In this document: positions 49,948 to 60,272 of the stretch, piece after piece
Position numbering within the stretch: the stretch's first letter is position 1
Layout: every line of letters starts with the position of its first letter
NCBI GenBank assembly: GCA_019359115.1
Contig: JAHHHW010000055.1
Coordinates: 1-64,000, forward strand
DNA: 64,000 nt
Direction of reading: 5' to 3'
Source of the DNA: Pelatocladus maniniholoensis HA4357-MV3
Lineage (GTDB): Bacteria; Cyanobacteriota; Cyanobacteriia; Cyanobacteriales; Nostocaceae
Position numbers and translations under genes: made by a program
Notes under the pieces: generated by a model
What the model was told of the DNA's origin: nothing
The model's database searches: none
What the model saw: the letters and a program-made list of their open reading frames with translations, nothing else

Positions 49948-50829
49948 TCAATCTGGTGGAAGTTCCAAGGGAATTGTACCCAACAACCCCTTACGAAAAT
50001 CGGTTAAAATTTTGCGTGCTGTTCGTTCAACATCACCTGTATGACGCAACTCTGCCAATTCGTGCAAATATGATTCGCCCGTGGAGTATGTCGGATCGAG
50101 ACCGTAGCGCGATCGCAAGGGATTTTCTGGTAACAAAGCGGGTGCGATCGCATAAAGCTCATTCACTAAATCTATAAATGCTGCTGCTATTAATTGATTA
50201 TCGTAGGCTGCTTCCCCAATATCATCACAAACAGCCAATTTCAATCCCGCTTCTTGGTCTTCTAACTTAGCAGGAATTACACCAGGAGCATCAAGTAATT
50301 CCAAATCTTGAGAAATTCGCACCCAACGCAATTGGCGAGTGACACCAGGACGGGCTGCACTTTCCACCACTCGCCGTCCTACCAAACGGTTAATTAAAGC
50401 TGATTTGCCAACATTTGGGAAACCAATCACCACAGCTCGGACTGATCGGGGTAACATACCGCGATCGCGTCTTCTTTGATTGAGTTCCACACCAGCTGCT
50501 TGTGCTGCTTTTGATACCGCCGTGACTCCTTGACCATGTTGGGCGTTGGTAAAAAAAACTTGTTCCCCTTGACCTTTAAGCCAATCCATCCACAACTGGC
50601 GCACTTGGTCAGGAATCATATCTAAGCGGTTCAACACCAACAGCCGTTTTTTACTTCCCACCCATTGTGGTATCTGGGGATGGAAGGTTGCTAGAGGAAT
50701 GCGCGCATCTCGTACTTCTAGTACCACATCTACAAGCTTGAGTTGTTCTTTGAGGTTCTTTTCAGCTTTGGCAATGTGACCGGGATACCACTGAATCAAA
50801 TTTAATTTATAGTTTTGTGTTATACCCAT
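49948..50829 (-). CDS. rbgA: Ribosome biogenesis GTPase YlqF/RbgA
   Basis: The 293-residue GTPase has circularly permuted motifs: G4 (LNRLDMI, about 66-72) precedes G1 (GFPNVGKSALINRL, about 135-148) and G3 (DAPGVI). The N-terminal IQWYPGHIAKAEKNLKEQLKLVDVV is the family mark. It helps late assembly of the 50S subunit. ATG at 50829 is the natural start, directly before the WYPGH motif; the length is normal. Confidence 0.95.
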   Translation of the reverse strand: MGITQNYKLNLIQWYPGHIAKAEKNLKEQLKLVDVVLEVRDARIPLATFHPQIPQWVGSKKRLLVLNRLDMIPDQVRQLWMDWLKGQGEQVFFTNAQHGQGVTAVSKAAQAAGVELNQRRRDRGMLPRSVRAVVIGFPNVGKSALINRLVGRRVVESAARPGVTRQLRWVRISQDLELLDAPGVIPAKLEDQEAGLKLAVCDDIGEAAYDNQLIAAAFIDLVNELYAIAPALLPENPLRSRYGLDPTYSTGESYLHELAELRHTGDVERTARKILTDFRKGLLGTIPLELPPD

Positions 50830-50994
50830 TTTTTTATTAGTTTTAGATATTTAGTAATTAATGATTTTGTGATGATTGCTATATGGTAGCAGCCAGTTAT
50901 GATTGCAAATTTTCTTCTTAGTGTTTTTGTGGTGAAAAAAATAATTTTTGAAACACAAAGACACTAAGACACCAAGAAAAGTTTATTTATCAGG

Positions 50995-51417
50995 CTACCC
51001 CATACCCTTATCCATTTTCATCGGGGACTGATGTAAAATCAAACGGTTGCCATCAGGATCATAGGCGTAAATTTCTCTGCCGTGGGATGCGGTGATGATT
51101 TTTCCTGGTGGGGGATAGCCTAAGACACTCAAGTGAGCGATCGCATGTTCTAAGTTATTTACCTCTAAACACAAACTGATTTTGCTTTTAGTAGAATGCT
51201 CAAATTCTAAATAATGACTTTGTTTTGGTTTAAATATTCCTAGTTTTAAACTAGGCAATTGAAACTCAGCATAGACATTAAAAATCATAGCTTCTGGTTT
51301 TTGATTAAAAAATTTAGTATAAAAACTAACTAATCTTTCAAACTCAAAAGATGCTAAAGTCACAAGTGCGTCAGTACATTGAAATAGCATAAAACGCCAA
51401 CTACGAACTGGTTGCAT
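50995..51417 (-). CDS. VOC-superfamily (glyoxalase-like) protein
   Basis: The 140-residue protein has two beta-alpha-beta repeats of the VOC fold, with DALVTLASFEFERLVSFYTKFF and the metal or substrate side HGREIYAYDPDGNRLILHQSP. A glyoxalase or dioxygenase role cannot be assigned. The repeat ACACAAAGACACTAAGACACC stands downstream (50953-50974). Confidence 0.85.
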   Translation of the reverse strand: MQPVRSWRFMLFQCTDALVTLASFEFERLVSFYTKFFNQKPEAMIFNVYAEFQLPSLKLGIFKPKQSHYLEFEHSTKSKISLCLEVNNLEHAIAHLSVLGYPPPGKIITASHGREIYAYDPDGNRLILHQSPMKMDKGMG

Positions 51418-51540
51418 TGTAAGATTGTTTTTAGAGTTTGACAGTACCTCTGGGGGTACTCCGGTAATTTTGATTCACACTTGCTGCGATCGCTTCATAA
51501 TTAAATTAAGAAATATAAAGCAGCTAGATAGTAATTAAGC

Positions 51541-52218
51541 ATGAGTAAAACAGCCCTGAATTTAGTCGCAATTTTTATCTTTCTTATGACCCTCTCTACT
51601 CTGCTGGGGTCAATGTTTAATTTATCGCCCACTGTACCAGCACTTGCTACCTTCACCATTTTGGGGATAGCTACTTTCGATTCTTTCGGCTTGCAAGGTA
51701 AAGGGGGAACTATATTTTTAGATTGGGTAGCGGGGTTTTCTCCTGAACACAGAGAACGCATTATTCATCATGAAGCTGGACACTTTTTGGTTGCGTATCT
51801 TTTAGGGATTCCGGTTATTGGCTATACCCTCAGTGCTTGGGAAGCCTGGAAGCAAAAACAACCAGGACAAGGTGGTGTGAGTTTTGATGATGCTGAGTTG
51901 GCTTCTCAATTAGAACGGGGTAGTCTGAGCGCCCAAATGGTAGATCGCTACTGTACCGTATGGATGGCGGGTATTACTGCTGAAACTTTGGTGTATGAAA
52001 ATGCTGAAGGTGGGGCTGATGATAAAAGCAAACTAGCAGCAGTTCTCAAGAGTTTGGGTTTTTCTGCGTCTGCTTGCGAACAAAAACAACGGTTTTGTGT
52101 GTTGCAAGCCAAAACCTTGCTGCAAGAAAATTGGTCAGCTTATCAAGCTTTGGTAGATGCGATGCGACAGAAGACTACAGTCTCAGAATGCGTAAAAATA
52201 ATTGATGAGAAATTATGA
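51541..52218 (+). CDS. FtsH-like M41 peptidase domain protein without AAA module
   Basis: The 225-residue protein has two N-terminal membrane segments (LVAIFIFLMTLSTLLGSMFN; SPTVPALATFTILGIATF). The zinc site HHEAGHFLVAYLLGIPVIGY contains HEAGH, and further helical parts include TAETLVYENAEGGADDK. It resembles the protease end of FtsH without the ATPase domain and occurs in cyanobacteria and plants. A membrane protease or chaperone partner of FtsH is likely. Confidence 0.85.
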   Translation: MSKTALNLVAIFIFLMTLSTLLGSMFNLSPTVPALATFTILGIATFDSFGLQGKGGTIFLDWVAGFSPEHRERIIHHEAGHFLVAYLLGIPVIGYTLSAWEAWKQKQPGQGGVSFDDAELASQLERGSLSAQMVDRYCTVWMAGITAETLVYENAEGGADDKSKLAAVLKSLGFSASACEQKQRFCVLQAKTLLQENWSAYQALVDAMRQKTTVSECVKIIDEKL

Positions 52219-52225
52219 AATTTTT

Positions 52226-53233
52226 TCACGAAGAAGCTACCCGCAGATGGGAGGTATGGTGAGACAAGTAATTCTCACAGTTCATTACACAGTTACGTCC
52301 AGCCGCTTTTGCTTGTAATAGACATTGATCAGCACGGTTCAACAGACTGATTCCATTAACATCATCTTCTATTCGTAGACAAGCTGCTCCCAAACTAATG
52401 GTGAGGTTGATTGAAAGTTGATTGTTGATGGCGAATGGCTGTTCGCTGACTATGCGATTAAGACGACGCGCCACTACGACTGCTTCATCACAGCTTGTGT
52501 GGCTGAGAATGATCACAAATTCTTCTCCACCATAACGAAAAGGAGTATCTTGATACCGGAGATTTTGTCGCAGTCGGTTAGACAATAACTGCAATAGGCG
52601 ATCGCCAACTAAATGTCCGTAGGTATCGTTAACTCTTTTAAAATAATCAACATCTAAAATAATCAAACTCAAAGGAGTACCGTTAGTACGGGCTTTTTGG
52701 ATTTGTCGGGGTAAATCCCACTCTAAGGCCCGACGATTACTCAATTGTGTCAGTGAATCAGCTAAAGCGATCGCCGACAATAAATCATTTGTGCGGATTA
52801 AATCACGATATTTCTGTGCTTTTCGCAAAGCAACAGTTAATTGTGCTAGCAATAGGTTTTGACTACTACTTAATTCTGTTGGAGACTGCCATATATAAGC
52901 ATCAGCCCCTTCTTGAAGTGCGATGGAAGTCATTTCTAATTCCCAGTCCCTACCATACTTACTTCTATCCAGAAGTAATTGAGAGCGATCCTCCAAAAGA
53001 ATACAGTAGATCCAAGATAATTTTGTCTGTTCTTTTAACCAATGACAGAGTTCTAGAGAGCCGTCACAACTCGCTTGGAGAATTAATATATCGGGTGGTG
53101 TGGTTTGAATGCAAGATATCGCCTGATTAAGATTGGTGATTACTTCTAAATTAAAAGAATTTGCATCACAGATCTGATCTGGAAGTCTGGCGATAAAATT
53201 ATCACTTCCAAAGATCAGAATAGATATCTTCAT
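52226..53233 (-). CDS. Diguanylate cyclase with degenerate receiver domain
   Basis: The 335-residue protein has a GGDEF domain at about 165-320 with the active GGEEF motif (FRYGGEEFVIIL) and ILDVDYFKRVNDTYGHLVGD. It should make cyclic di-GMP. The N-terminal receiver-like domain (about 1-140) has Gln in place of the phosphoacceptor Asp (DILILQASCDG), so it probably does not respond to phosphorylation. An inhibitory I-site (RxxD) is not obvious. Seven bases separate its end from the end of the convergent M41-like gene. Confidence 0.93.
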   Translation of the reverse strand: MKISILIFGSDNFIARLPDQICDANSFNLEVITNLNQAISCIQTTPPDILILQASCDGSLELCHWLKEQTKLSWIYCILLEDRSQLLLDRSKYGRDWELEMTSIALQEGADAYIWQSPTELSSSQNLLLAQLTVALRKAQKYRDLIRTNDLLSAIALADSLTQLSNRRALEWDLPRQIQKARTNGTPLSLIILDVDYFKRVNDTYGHLVGDRLLQLLSNRLRQNLRYQDTPFRYGGEEFVIILSHTSCDEAVVVARRLNRIVSEQPFAINNQLSINLTISLGAACLRIEDDVNGISLLNRADQCLLQAKAAGRNCVMNCENYLSHHTSHLRVASS

Positions 53234-54298
53234 TGTTCTGCTTTATGCCCCATTTCAACTTTGAGGGAATAACTCTAGTCAAACCTATTCAGGTTTAGTG
53301 TTTCTACTATATATACCTACATATCCAGTTAGGAGTATAACCCCTAATTCTATTGTTTATCTGTGTAAACTACAAGTAATTTTCAATGTTCTTCTCCTTA
53401 ATATACTAATCTTTATTACAATGTCTACTGTTAATATTTCTGTTACCTAATTTCTGTCGAGATAACCTTAATTTAAAACAGTAGAAATACTGAATAATAT
53501 TTTTAAGTATAAAACTATTACTGTAATTTCCAGGATTAAATTATTTAAAATTTTCAGAAGATAAAACTATTGCCTTAATTATTTCCCGCAAAAACTAAAT
53601 TTACTTCTCCGTATAACTTTCAGGTATTTACGTACTGGCATCAACTTCATGAATAATTTGATTTAAATATCCGTGATCACCGTTACGTACTGAAATACCC
53701 CAAAAAACGGTATAACTATTACCTCAGTGTTATAGGCAATTTTTAAGCATTCATTCAAACTGTGAATTTAAAATTGGGCATTTGAAAATATTACCCCACG
53801 ACGCTCAGTCAGAGGAAAAAATCAAATATTACAATAGACCTCTTGCAAAAATATTTTTACCCCACCCTAACCCTAAGCGTAAACGGGGAGGGAACTAAAT
53901 CTTCACCCCGTGAACGGGGGGATTGAGGGGGGTTCATTCGACTTTTGCAAGAGATCTAATCCTCAATGAATTATAAAAATTTAGAATCATATCCTCAGCT
54001 TCTCAAAGAAGTCGGGGATCTTGTTGTTCACGAATAATTTAGGAATTCTGTATACGAAAAATTTTTCGTGATTATTTAAGTAAAGGATAAGGTTAAGGAA
54101 TAGGGTTATTTTTCCCCTTTAACCTTTAAACCTTTCCTGTAATACTGCAAAATCACTTTTGCAAATTAAGTAAGTCTGCAACGATAAACACAACGTGAAT
54201 TACGAAATATAAGCATCATTGAAACCCTTACCAATGCGAAACCCTTACCAATGCTCAATGACATATCCGAATCGTAACTTTTAGTGTTGAAAGGATAA
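53234..54298. other. Long gap with MITE and palindrome repeats
   Basis: About 1,060 bases. It has the MITE copy at 53835-53958. The palindrome TCCTCAGCTTCTCAAAGAAG with GTCGGGGATCTTG lies at 53989-54025 and is similar to one at 14702-14738. A direct repeat AAACCCTTACCAATGC lies at 54220-54255. Otherwise it is AT-rich with no convincing gene. Confidence 0.5.
53835..53958. mobile_element. MITE, second copy (intact)
   Basis: The ends TAGACCTCTTGCAAAA and TTTTGCAAGAGATCTA are near-perfect inverted repeats. The inside matches the outer element at 31943-32240 base for base over most of its length, without the nested insertion. Confidence 0.85.
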
Positions 54299-54502
54299 TT
54301 ATTGATAGCCTTCAATAGTATATCCAGCAGCAACAATTGCTTGCTTAATGGACTCTTCCGATGCTGCGGATTCTACGGTTACAGTTTTAGCTTTGACATC
54401 GACTGCGACTTTTGCATCAGGTTCCATTGTATGAATAGATTGCTTAATTGTACTGGCACAATCTTCACACGCTATATTTGGAACTGTTAATTTTAGCGCC
54501 AT
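54299..54502 (-). CDS. Heavy-metal-associated (copper chaperone-like) protein
   Basis: The 67-residue protein is a single HMA domain. Its metal site is IACEDC at about 11-15 (Cys12, Cys15), preceded by the strand LKLTVPN. The length fits Atx1/CopZ-type chaperones that hand copper to P-type ATPases, but the Met usually preceding the Cys is replaced by Ile, so the metal may differ. No ATPase lies nearby. Confidence 0.85.
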   Translation of the reverse strand: MALKLTVPNIACEDCASTIKQSIHTMEPDAKVAVDVKAKTVTVESAASEESIKQAIVAAGYTIEGYQ

Positions 54503-54832
54503 AAAAGACCTCTATAGATGAAAATACTACGATTTTGAGACTTTCATTTTATTCAACCTAAGTTAATCTCCTCATCCTACTAAAGTCTGGGAATTGTGCC
54601 GCTATATAAAGCTGCACATCAGACAGCGACTTTGTCAAAAGTTATTCACGCAATTAAACTGAAAAAGTAATCCCCCTTGAGAAGTATTACAGAATTGGTG
54701 GTACAGAAGCCATATTCTGCGGCATACTTTTTCTGTAAGAGATACTAGTTAGTGGTTAGTGGTTAGTGGTTGTTCTAAATCACAACCAACAACTAACAGT
54801 CCCCCAATTCCCTAGTCTTCATGTAAAAACCC
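54503..54832. other. Gap upstream of alaS
   Basis: It holds the alaS promoter region and a short tandem heptamer TTAGTGG repeated three times (54748-54772). No gene or strong hairpin is evident. Confidence 0.4.
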
Positions 54833-57496
54833 ATGTCTTTTCATCCCCAGTACCTTGGCGGTAACGAAATACGCACCTTATTCCTTGACTTCTACAGTCA
54901 ACGGGGACACCAGATACTCCCAAGTGCTTCCCTTGTTCCAGAAGATCCGACAGTACTGCTGACGATCGCGGGGATGGTACCATTTAAACCCATCTTTTTG
55001 GGACAGCGCACACCAGAATTCAAACGGGCGACAACTTCCCAAAAATGCATCCGCACCAACGATATCGAAAATGTCGGCCGCACCAAACGCCATCAAACCT
55101 TCTTTGAAATGCTGGGTAACTTCAGCTTTGGTGACTATTTTAAAGAACAGGCGATCGCTTGGGGTTGGGAAATTTCGACAACTGTGTTTAAATTACCCCC
55201 AAAACGCCTCGTTGTCAGCGTCTACGAAGAAGATGACGAAGCTTACGCAATTTGGCGGGATAAAATCGGTGTCTCAGAAAAGCGCATCAAGCGCATGGGT
55301 GCAGATGATAACTTTTGGGCTATGGGTGTGACTGGCCCTTGTGGTCCCTGTTCAGAGATATACTACGATTTTCATCCAGAACAAGGCGACGACAATATTG
55401 ATTTAGAAGATGACACCCGGTTCATCGAGTTTTACAACCTCGTTTTCATGCAATACAACCGGGATGCAGAAGGGAATTTAACACCACTTGCTAACAAGAA
55501 TATCGATACTGGGATGGGTTTGGAGAGGATGGCGCAGATTCTCCAAGACGTTCCCAACAACTACGAAACCGATTTAATTTTCCCGATTATTAAAAAAGCC
55601 ACAGAAATCGCTGGTATCGACTACACCGAAAGTAGCGAAAAAACCCAAGTCTCTTTAAAAGTCATTGGCGATCACGTGCGTGCTGTTGTACATATGATCG
55701 CTGATGAAATTCGCGCTTCCAACGTCGGACGTGGTTATGTACTGCGGCGGTTAATTCGGCGGGTGGTGCGTCACGGGCGTTTAATTGGTATTTATCGTAG
55801 AGACGTTACAGGTAACATCTTTACACCCCAAGTTGCGGAAGTTGCGATTTCCCTAGCCGAAGATGCTTATCCCAATCTCCGTCAACGGGAAAATAATATT
55901 AAAGCAGAATTGCAACGAGAAGAATCTCGCTTTCTGCAAACTTTGGAAAGAGGCGAAAAGCTACTTGAGGAAATTATTGCTCAGGTGAAGCAAAAAGGTC
56001 AAACCCAAATTAGCGGTGAAGATGCTTTTACTTTGTTTGATACTTACGGTTTCCCCTTAGAACTAACTCAAGAAATTGCTGAGGAAAACAACCTCACAGT
56101 TGATGTTGCTGGCTTCGATGTGGAAATGGAAAAGCAGAGACAACGCGCCAGAGAAGCCCACGAAACTATCGATTTAACTGTGCAAGGTTCTCTCGACAAA
56201 CTTGCAGAACACATTCACGCTACGGAATTTTTAGGTTACACAGAACCAACAGCAACCGCAAAAGTCGAAGCGATACTTGTAAATGGGATTGCTGAAGAAG
56301 AAGCAGAAGCAGGAACAGATGTGCAAATCGTCCTTGACAAAACGCCATTTTATGCAGAGTCGGGGGGACAAATTGGCGATCAAGGTTATCTGAGTGGTGA
56401 AGGTGTCGTCGTTACTATTAATGATGTCAAGAAAGAATCGGATTTTTATGTCCACTTCGGACGCATCGAACGCGGTACGCTGAGAGTCGGTGATGCTGTT
56501 TCCGCCCAAATTGATCGAGCTTGTCGGCGTCGCGCCCAAGCTAACCACACCGCCACTCACTTACTGCAAGCAGCGTTAAAGAATATTGTCGATGATACAA
56601 TCTCGCAAGCGGGTTCTTTGGTAGACTTCGACAGATTGCGCTTTGACTTTAATTGTCCTCGTGCTTTGACTGCTGAAGAAATCCAGCAAATTGAAGAACA
56701 GGTAAATACTTGGATTGCGGAGGCGCACTCAGCGAAAGTAGCAATTTTACCCATCGCCGAAGCAAAAGCCAAAGGTGCGATCGCCATGTTTGGGGAAAAA
56801 TATGGCGATGAAGTCCGCGTGATTGATTTTCCTGGCGTGTCAATGGAATTATGCGGCGGAACTCATGTAAGTAATACTGCTGAGATTGGTGTATTTAAAA
56901 TTATCTCGGAAGCTGGGGTTGCTTCTGGAGTCAGACGGATTGAAGCTGTATCTGGACCAGCAATTCTAGATTACTTGCATGTCCGCGACTCAGTAGTCAA
57001 AGATTTAAGCGACAGATTCAAAGTTAAGCCAGAAGAGTTACCAGACAGAATCACAATTCTGCAAAACGAACTCAAAAACAGCCAAAAGGAATTAGAAAAC
57101 CTCAAATCACAGTTAGCGATTGTCAAATCTGATCAACTCCTGCAAACAGTGAAAACTGTAGGCGATTATAAAATTATTGTCGCCCAGTTGGAAGAGGTTG
57201 ACGCAGAATCTTTGAAAACTGCGGCGGAACGCTTACAGCAAAAACTTGGTGTAGGTGCGGCGGTGGTGCTGGGTTCTGTTCCCGAAGCTGGGAAAGTTAG
57301 CTTAGTTGCTGCTTTTTCGCCAGAAGTCAATAAGAAGGGACTGCAAGCTGGTAAATTTATCGGTGCGATCGCCAAAATTTGTGGCGGTGGCGGCGGTGGA
57401 AGACCAAATTTGGCCCAAGCTGGCGGACGCGATGCGAGTAAGTTACCAGAGGCGTTGGAGAAGGCGCGGGGTGAGTTGAACTCAGCGTTGGGTTAA
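54833..57496 (+). CDS. alaS: Alanyl-tRNA synthetase with a repeat-derived insertion
   Basis: The 887-residue class II enzyme charges tRNA-Ala. The catalytic domain has [20 protein letters not shown] and GCTG-type motifs ([12 protein letters not shown]). The editing domain has HTATH (about 577) and CGGTHV (about 678). The C-Ala domain ends in GGGGGGRP. An unusual stretch [14 protein letters not shown] at about 321-332 replaces the short loop expected after HGRLIG. It is encoded by a palindromic element also found in the macroglobulin gene. Function is expected to be retained. Confidence 0.97.
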   Translation: MSFHPQYLGGNEIRTLFLDFYSQRGHQILPSASLVPEDPTVLLTIAGMVPFKPIFLGQRTPEFKRATTSQKCIRTNDIENVGRTKRHQTFFEMLGNFSFGDYFKEQAIAWGWEISTTVFKLPPKRLVVSVYEEDDEAYAIWRDKIGVSEKRIKRMGADDNFWAMGVTGPCGPCSEIYYDFHPEQGDDNIDLEDDTRFIEFYNLVFMQYNRDAEGNLTPLANKNIDTGMGLERMAQILQDVPNNYETDLIFPIIKKATEIAGIDYTESSEKTQVSLKVIGDHVRAVVHMIADEIRASNVGRGYVLRRLIRRVVRHGRLIGIYRRDVTGNIFTPQVAEVAISLAEDAYPNLRQRENNIKAELQREESRFLQTLERGEKLLEEIIAQVKQKGQTQISGEDAFTLFDTYGFPLELTQEIAEENNLTVDVAGFDVEMEKQRQRAREAHETIDLTVQGSLDKLAEHIHATEFLGYTEPTATAKVEAILVNGIAEEEAEAGTDVQIVLDKTPFYAESGGQIGDQGYLSGEGVVVTINDVKKESDFYVHFGRIERGTLRVGDAVSAQIDRACRRRAQANHTATHLLQAALKNIVDDTISQAGSLVDFDRLRFDFNCPRALTAEEIQQIEEQVNTWIAEAHSAKVAILPIAEAKAKGAIAMFGEKYGDEVRVIDFPGVSMELCGGTHVSNTAEIGVFKIISEAGVASGVRRIEAVSGPAILDYLHVRDSVVKDLSDRFKVKPEELPDRITILQNELKNSQKELENLKSQLAIVKSDQLLQTVKTVGDYKIIVAQLEEVDAESLKTAAERLQQKLGVGAAVVLGSVPEAGKVSLVAAFSPEVNKKGLQAGKFIGAIAKICGGGGGGRPNLAQAGGRDASKLPEALEKARGELNSALG
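55797..55825 (+). repeat. Palindromic element inside alaS
   Basis: GTAGAGACGTTACA followed by GGTAACATCTTTAC forms a degenerate palindrome with two mismatched bases. It encodes [10 protein letters not shown] in the same frame as the macroglobulin copies ([10 protein letters not shown]). Confidence 0.75.
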
Positions 57497-57568
57497 TTGT
57501 TTTTTGTAGGGTTTTCAGCCCGCCTTCCTTGTAAATTTATAGGATTATTAAATCATTCAGGAGAGACA

Positions 57569-57602
57569 AAATCCCCGATAATTCCTGCGAAGTCGGGGAT
57601 TT
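57569..57602. terminator. Hairpin between alaS and the M20 gene
   Basis: AAATCCCCGA (57569-57578) pairs with TCGGGGATTT (57593-57602). It stands between two convergent genes and may stop both transcripts, though the T-run is short. Confidence 0.55.
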
Positions 57603-57673
57603 GGGCTTTGCGATTCTTACAAATCATATAGGATTGCTATATAAATTAATTGCATGTTATTGAATTGACAATC

Positions 57674-58858
57674 CTAAGTAGCCTGCTGCCAATACTTATA
57701 GGCTGTATATACCATCGTCACAACTCCAGTGACGATCGCTGATTCATCAATTTCAAATAGGGGATGATGGAGTGGATAATTTATCATCCGATCTTGGAAA
57801 CCCACGCCTAAACGAAACATACTACCAGCAGAGTGTTCTAAATATATAGAAAAATCTTCTGCACCAAGGGAAGGTTCGGGTAAAACTTGGACGCGATCGC
57901 TTCCCCAGGCTTCTTCTGCTGATGATTGTAATAACTGCGTCAAGAAGTAATCATTTTGCACACTAGGAACTCCCTGACGATATTTGACTTCATATTTCGC
58001 ACCGTAGGAATTGCAAACACTAGCAACTAATTTTTCAATCCAGTTGGGTAAATTAGCACGGGTTTCGGGATGAAGCGATCGCACTGTTCCCAACAACTGA
58101 ACTTTGTCAGCAATCACATTCGGCGCTCTACCACCGTTAATTTTGCCTATGCTTAATACTACTGGGCGTAAAGGATTTTGTGTGCGGCTAATTGCTTGCT
58201 GTAGTGTAGTAATAACTTGCGAAGCGATCCAAATAGCATCTACTGCTTCATGGGGACGAGCGCCATGTCCTGATTCACCCATAATAATAATCTCTAGATC
58301 ATCAGCCGCCGCCGTCAAAGCGCCATAACGTACACCTATTGAACCTGCGGGGATCGAAGGGAAAACATGAACACCCAAAACACCACTAACTTGATCCATG
58401 ACTCCATCTGATACCATCCAGCTTGCCCCTTGAGCAATTTCTTCGGCTGGCTGAAATAAAAATCGTACTTTCCCAGGAATCTCGTCGCAAATCTGAGACA
58501 AAATCATCGCAGTTCCCAAACCGACTGTGGCGTGAACATCATGACCACAAGCGTGCATCACACCTTCTGTACGAGAAGTAAATTCTACATCGGTACGTTC
58601 TTGTATGGGTAAAGCATCCATATCAGTACGAATTGCCAAAATCCGTTTATCCTCACCTGTACCTTTGAGTTCTGCAATGACACCTGTTTTACCGACTCCT
58701 TCTTGTACATGCAGTCCACTGGAAGATAAAACTCCAGCTACAAAGGCGGCTGTTTGGTACTCTTGACCACTAAGTTCTGGGTGAGAGTGGATATGGCGAC
58801 GAATTTCTATTAGACGTGGAGCGATCGTTGTTGCTAAATCTTTAATACGACTAAGCAT
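57674..58858 (-). CDS. M20-family amidohydrolase
   Basis: The 394-residue protein has the zinc motifs AIRTDMDALPIQERT, HACGHDVHATVGLG and QPAEEIAQGASWMVSDG with the catalytic Glu pair. The dimerisation domain follows (MGESGHGARPHEAVDAIWIA). It hydrolyses N-acylated amino acids or hippurate-like amides; the natural substrate is unknown. Possible roles include release of indole-acetyl conjugates. Single gene. Confidence 0.93.
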   Translation of the reverse strand: MLSRIKDLATTIAPRLIEIRRHIHSHPELSGQEYQTAAFVAGVLSSSGLHVQEGVGKTGVIAELKGTGEDKRILAIRTDMDALPIQERTDVEFTSRTEGVMHACGHDVHATVGLGTAMILSQICDEIPGKVRFLFQPAEEIAQGASWMVSDGVMDQVSGVLGVHVFPSIPAGSIGVRYGALTAAADDLEIIIMGESGHGARPHEAVDAIWIASQVITTLQQAISRTQNPLRPVVLSIGKINGGRAPNVIADKVQLLGTVRSLHPETRANLPNWIEKLVASVCNSYGAKYEVKYRQGVPSVQNDYFLTQLLQSSAEEAWGSDRVQVLPEPSLGAEDFSIYLEHSAGSMFRLGVGFQDRMINYPLHHPLFEIDESAIVTGVVTMVYTAYKYWQQAT

Positions 58859-59148
58859 TTTTCTATTACTTTAAAGTCTTTAGTTTAATGATAAAGAAGT
58901 GTTAATCTACAAATAACTTTTATTCACAACAACGAGTGTTACTGAGCGAAGTTAATGTAAAATAATTGACAAATACTTTGACATTTAAAGTACTCCGCAG
59001 TCAAGAGTAATTTAGCTTGTTTTCAGTTTCTAGCTCTTGCAAATTTTTTATACAAAAATATTAATAGGTGGATGGAAAGATATAAACTCAACATTCCAAC
59101 CACTAAAATATAGTCTGAGAAAGCTTTTGGGCTGTTTGTTTTTACTTG

Positions 59149-59712
59149 TCAATTTGTAGAACAGGTTGAGCCATTGATCTTATCCTCGTTAAATTTATTA
59201 CATTCTATGGGAGAGAAACGCTGTAAAGACCACCAATAAGGCTTATTAGAAGTGATAATACCATTGGATAGAGTGGTGACTCGGAAGTTTGCGCCTCGAT
59301 AATTAGTAAATTGTTCTCTAGCGCCCTTGAGGTTAGCACCTTCGAGATTGGCACCAATAAAACCAGTAAAACTCAGATTTGTATTATCTAGAGATGCTGC
59401 TTTGAGATATGTACCTGTAAAAGAAGCAGATGTGAGATTAGCACCAGTTAATGTAGCACTCTCCATATTTGCACTTGTCAGATCGGCATTGGTGAGATTA
59501 GCACCAGTTAAAATGGCTGCTTTTAGATTAGCTTCGCGTAAATTTGCTCCAGTCAAATTAGCTCTACTTAAATCAGCACCACTTAAATCGCATCGAGGAC
59601 AAGAACCTGATGCTTTTAGCTGGTCTAAATCTAGTTGATTAAAAGCAAAAGCCTTCTGCGTAAGTCCAAAACAGGCTAACAAGGCAGCTGTGGCGATAAT
59701 CTGGAATTTCAT
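59149..59712 (-). CDS. Exported pentapeptide-repeat protein
   Basis: The 187-residue protein has a signal peptide (about 1-23, ending AFA). It has A(N/D)LxX repeats from about 44 to 134 (LSGADLSRANLTGANLREAN and so on), which form a right-handed square beta-helix. Cyanobacteria carry many such proteins, usually of unknown function. The tail carries a Cys (CSTN). It is probably in the periplasm or thylakoid lumen. Confidence 0.9.
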   Translation of the reverse strand: MKFQIIATAALLACFGLTQKAFAFNQLDLDQLKASGSCPRCDLSGADLSRANLTGANLREANLKAAILTGANLTNADLTSANMESATLTGANLTSASFTGTYLKAASLDNTNLSFTGFIGANLEGANLKGAREQFTNYRGANFRVTTLSNGIITSNKPYWWSLQRFSPIECNKFNEDKINGSTCSTN

Positions 59713-60272
59713 GTTGTTTACAGTAATTTTAAAGTTGAAAATTTACAAAAACGACGGGGATACTACACCTCTGGTGGGTATAGAGGAAAGTTGCCCTTTC
59801 GCGGTAATCGGTAATAGGTAATCGAAAAACCAATTACTTATTACCAAGTTTCTCGCCCACAAGAGGACGAGAAATTTTGATTAGTACTGTTATCATAATA
59901 GGACTGATACGAAAAATTGTCGGTATAAAGCAGACATCAAGAAACTGTAAAACTACTGTAAAACCTGGTGATTTCACTAGTCAAAACCAAACTAAAGTTT
60001 ATAGAATAAAAGCATCGAACATTATACTGAAACTCTATAGTCAACGAAATATTGCATTCCCCCAAGCCGAAATAACCAAAAGGCAAGGGGGAATTCTTAT
60101 TTTTAGCATTAAATTTTGCTGATATGAGGGATTGGAAAGCGGGGAGCAGGGAGCAGGGAGCGGGAGGACAAGGGGAACAGCTAATCAGTTATCAGTGATC
60201 AGTTATCAAATTAAACTGATCACTGTTAACTGTTAACTGATAACTGATTCATGCCCAATCCCCAATCCCTTT
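59713..60272. other. Repeat-rich gap
   Basis: GGTAATCGGTAATAGGTAATC (59802-59822), a G-rich stretch GGGAGCAGGGAGCAGGGAGC (60141-60163) and the inverted repeat ATCAGTTATCAGTGATCAG with GATCACTGTTAACTG (60184-60250) lie here. They are dispersed repeats. No gene is seen. Confidence 0.5.

Noticed and set aside
59877-60122. 81-residue frame in the gap after the pentapeptide gene
   Set aside because: Composition looks random, with no start signal; the region is repeat-rich.
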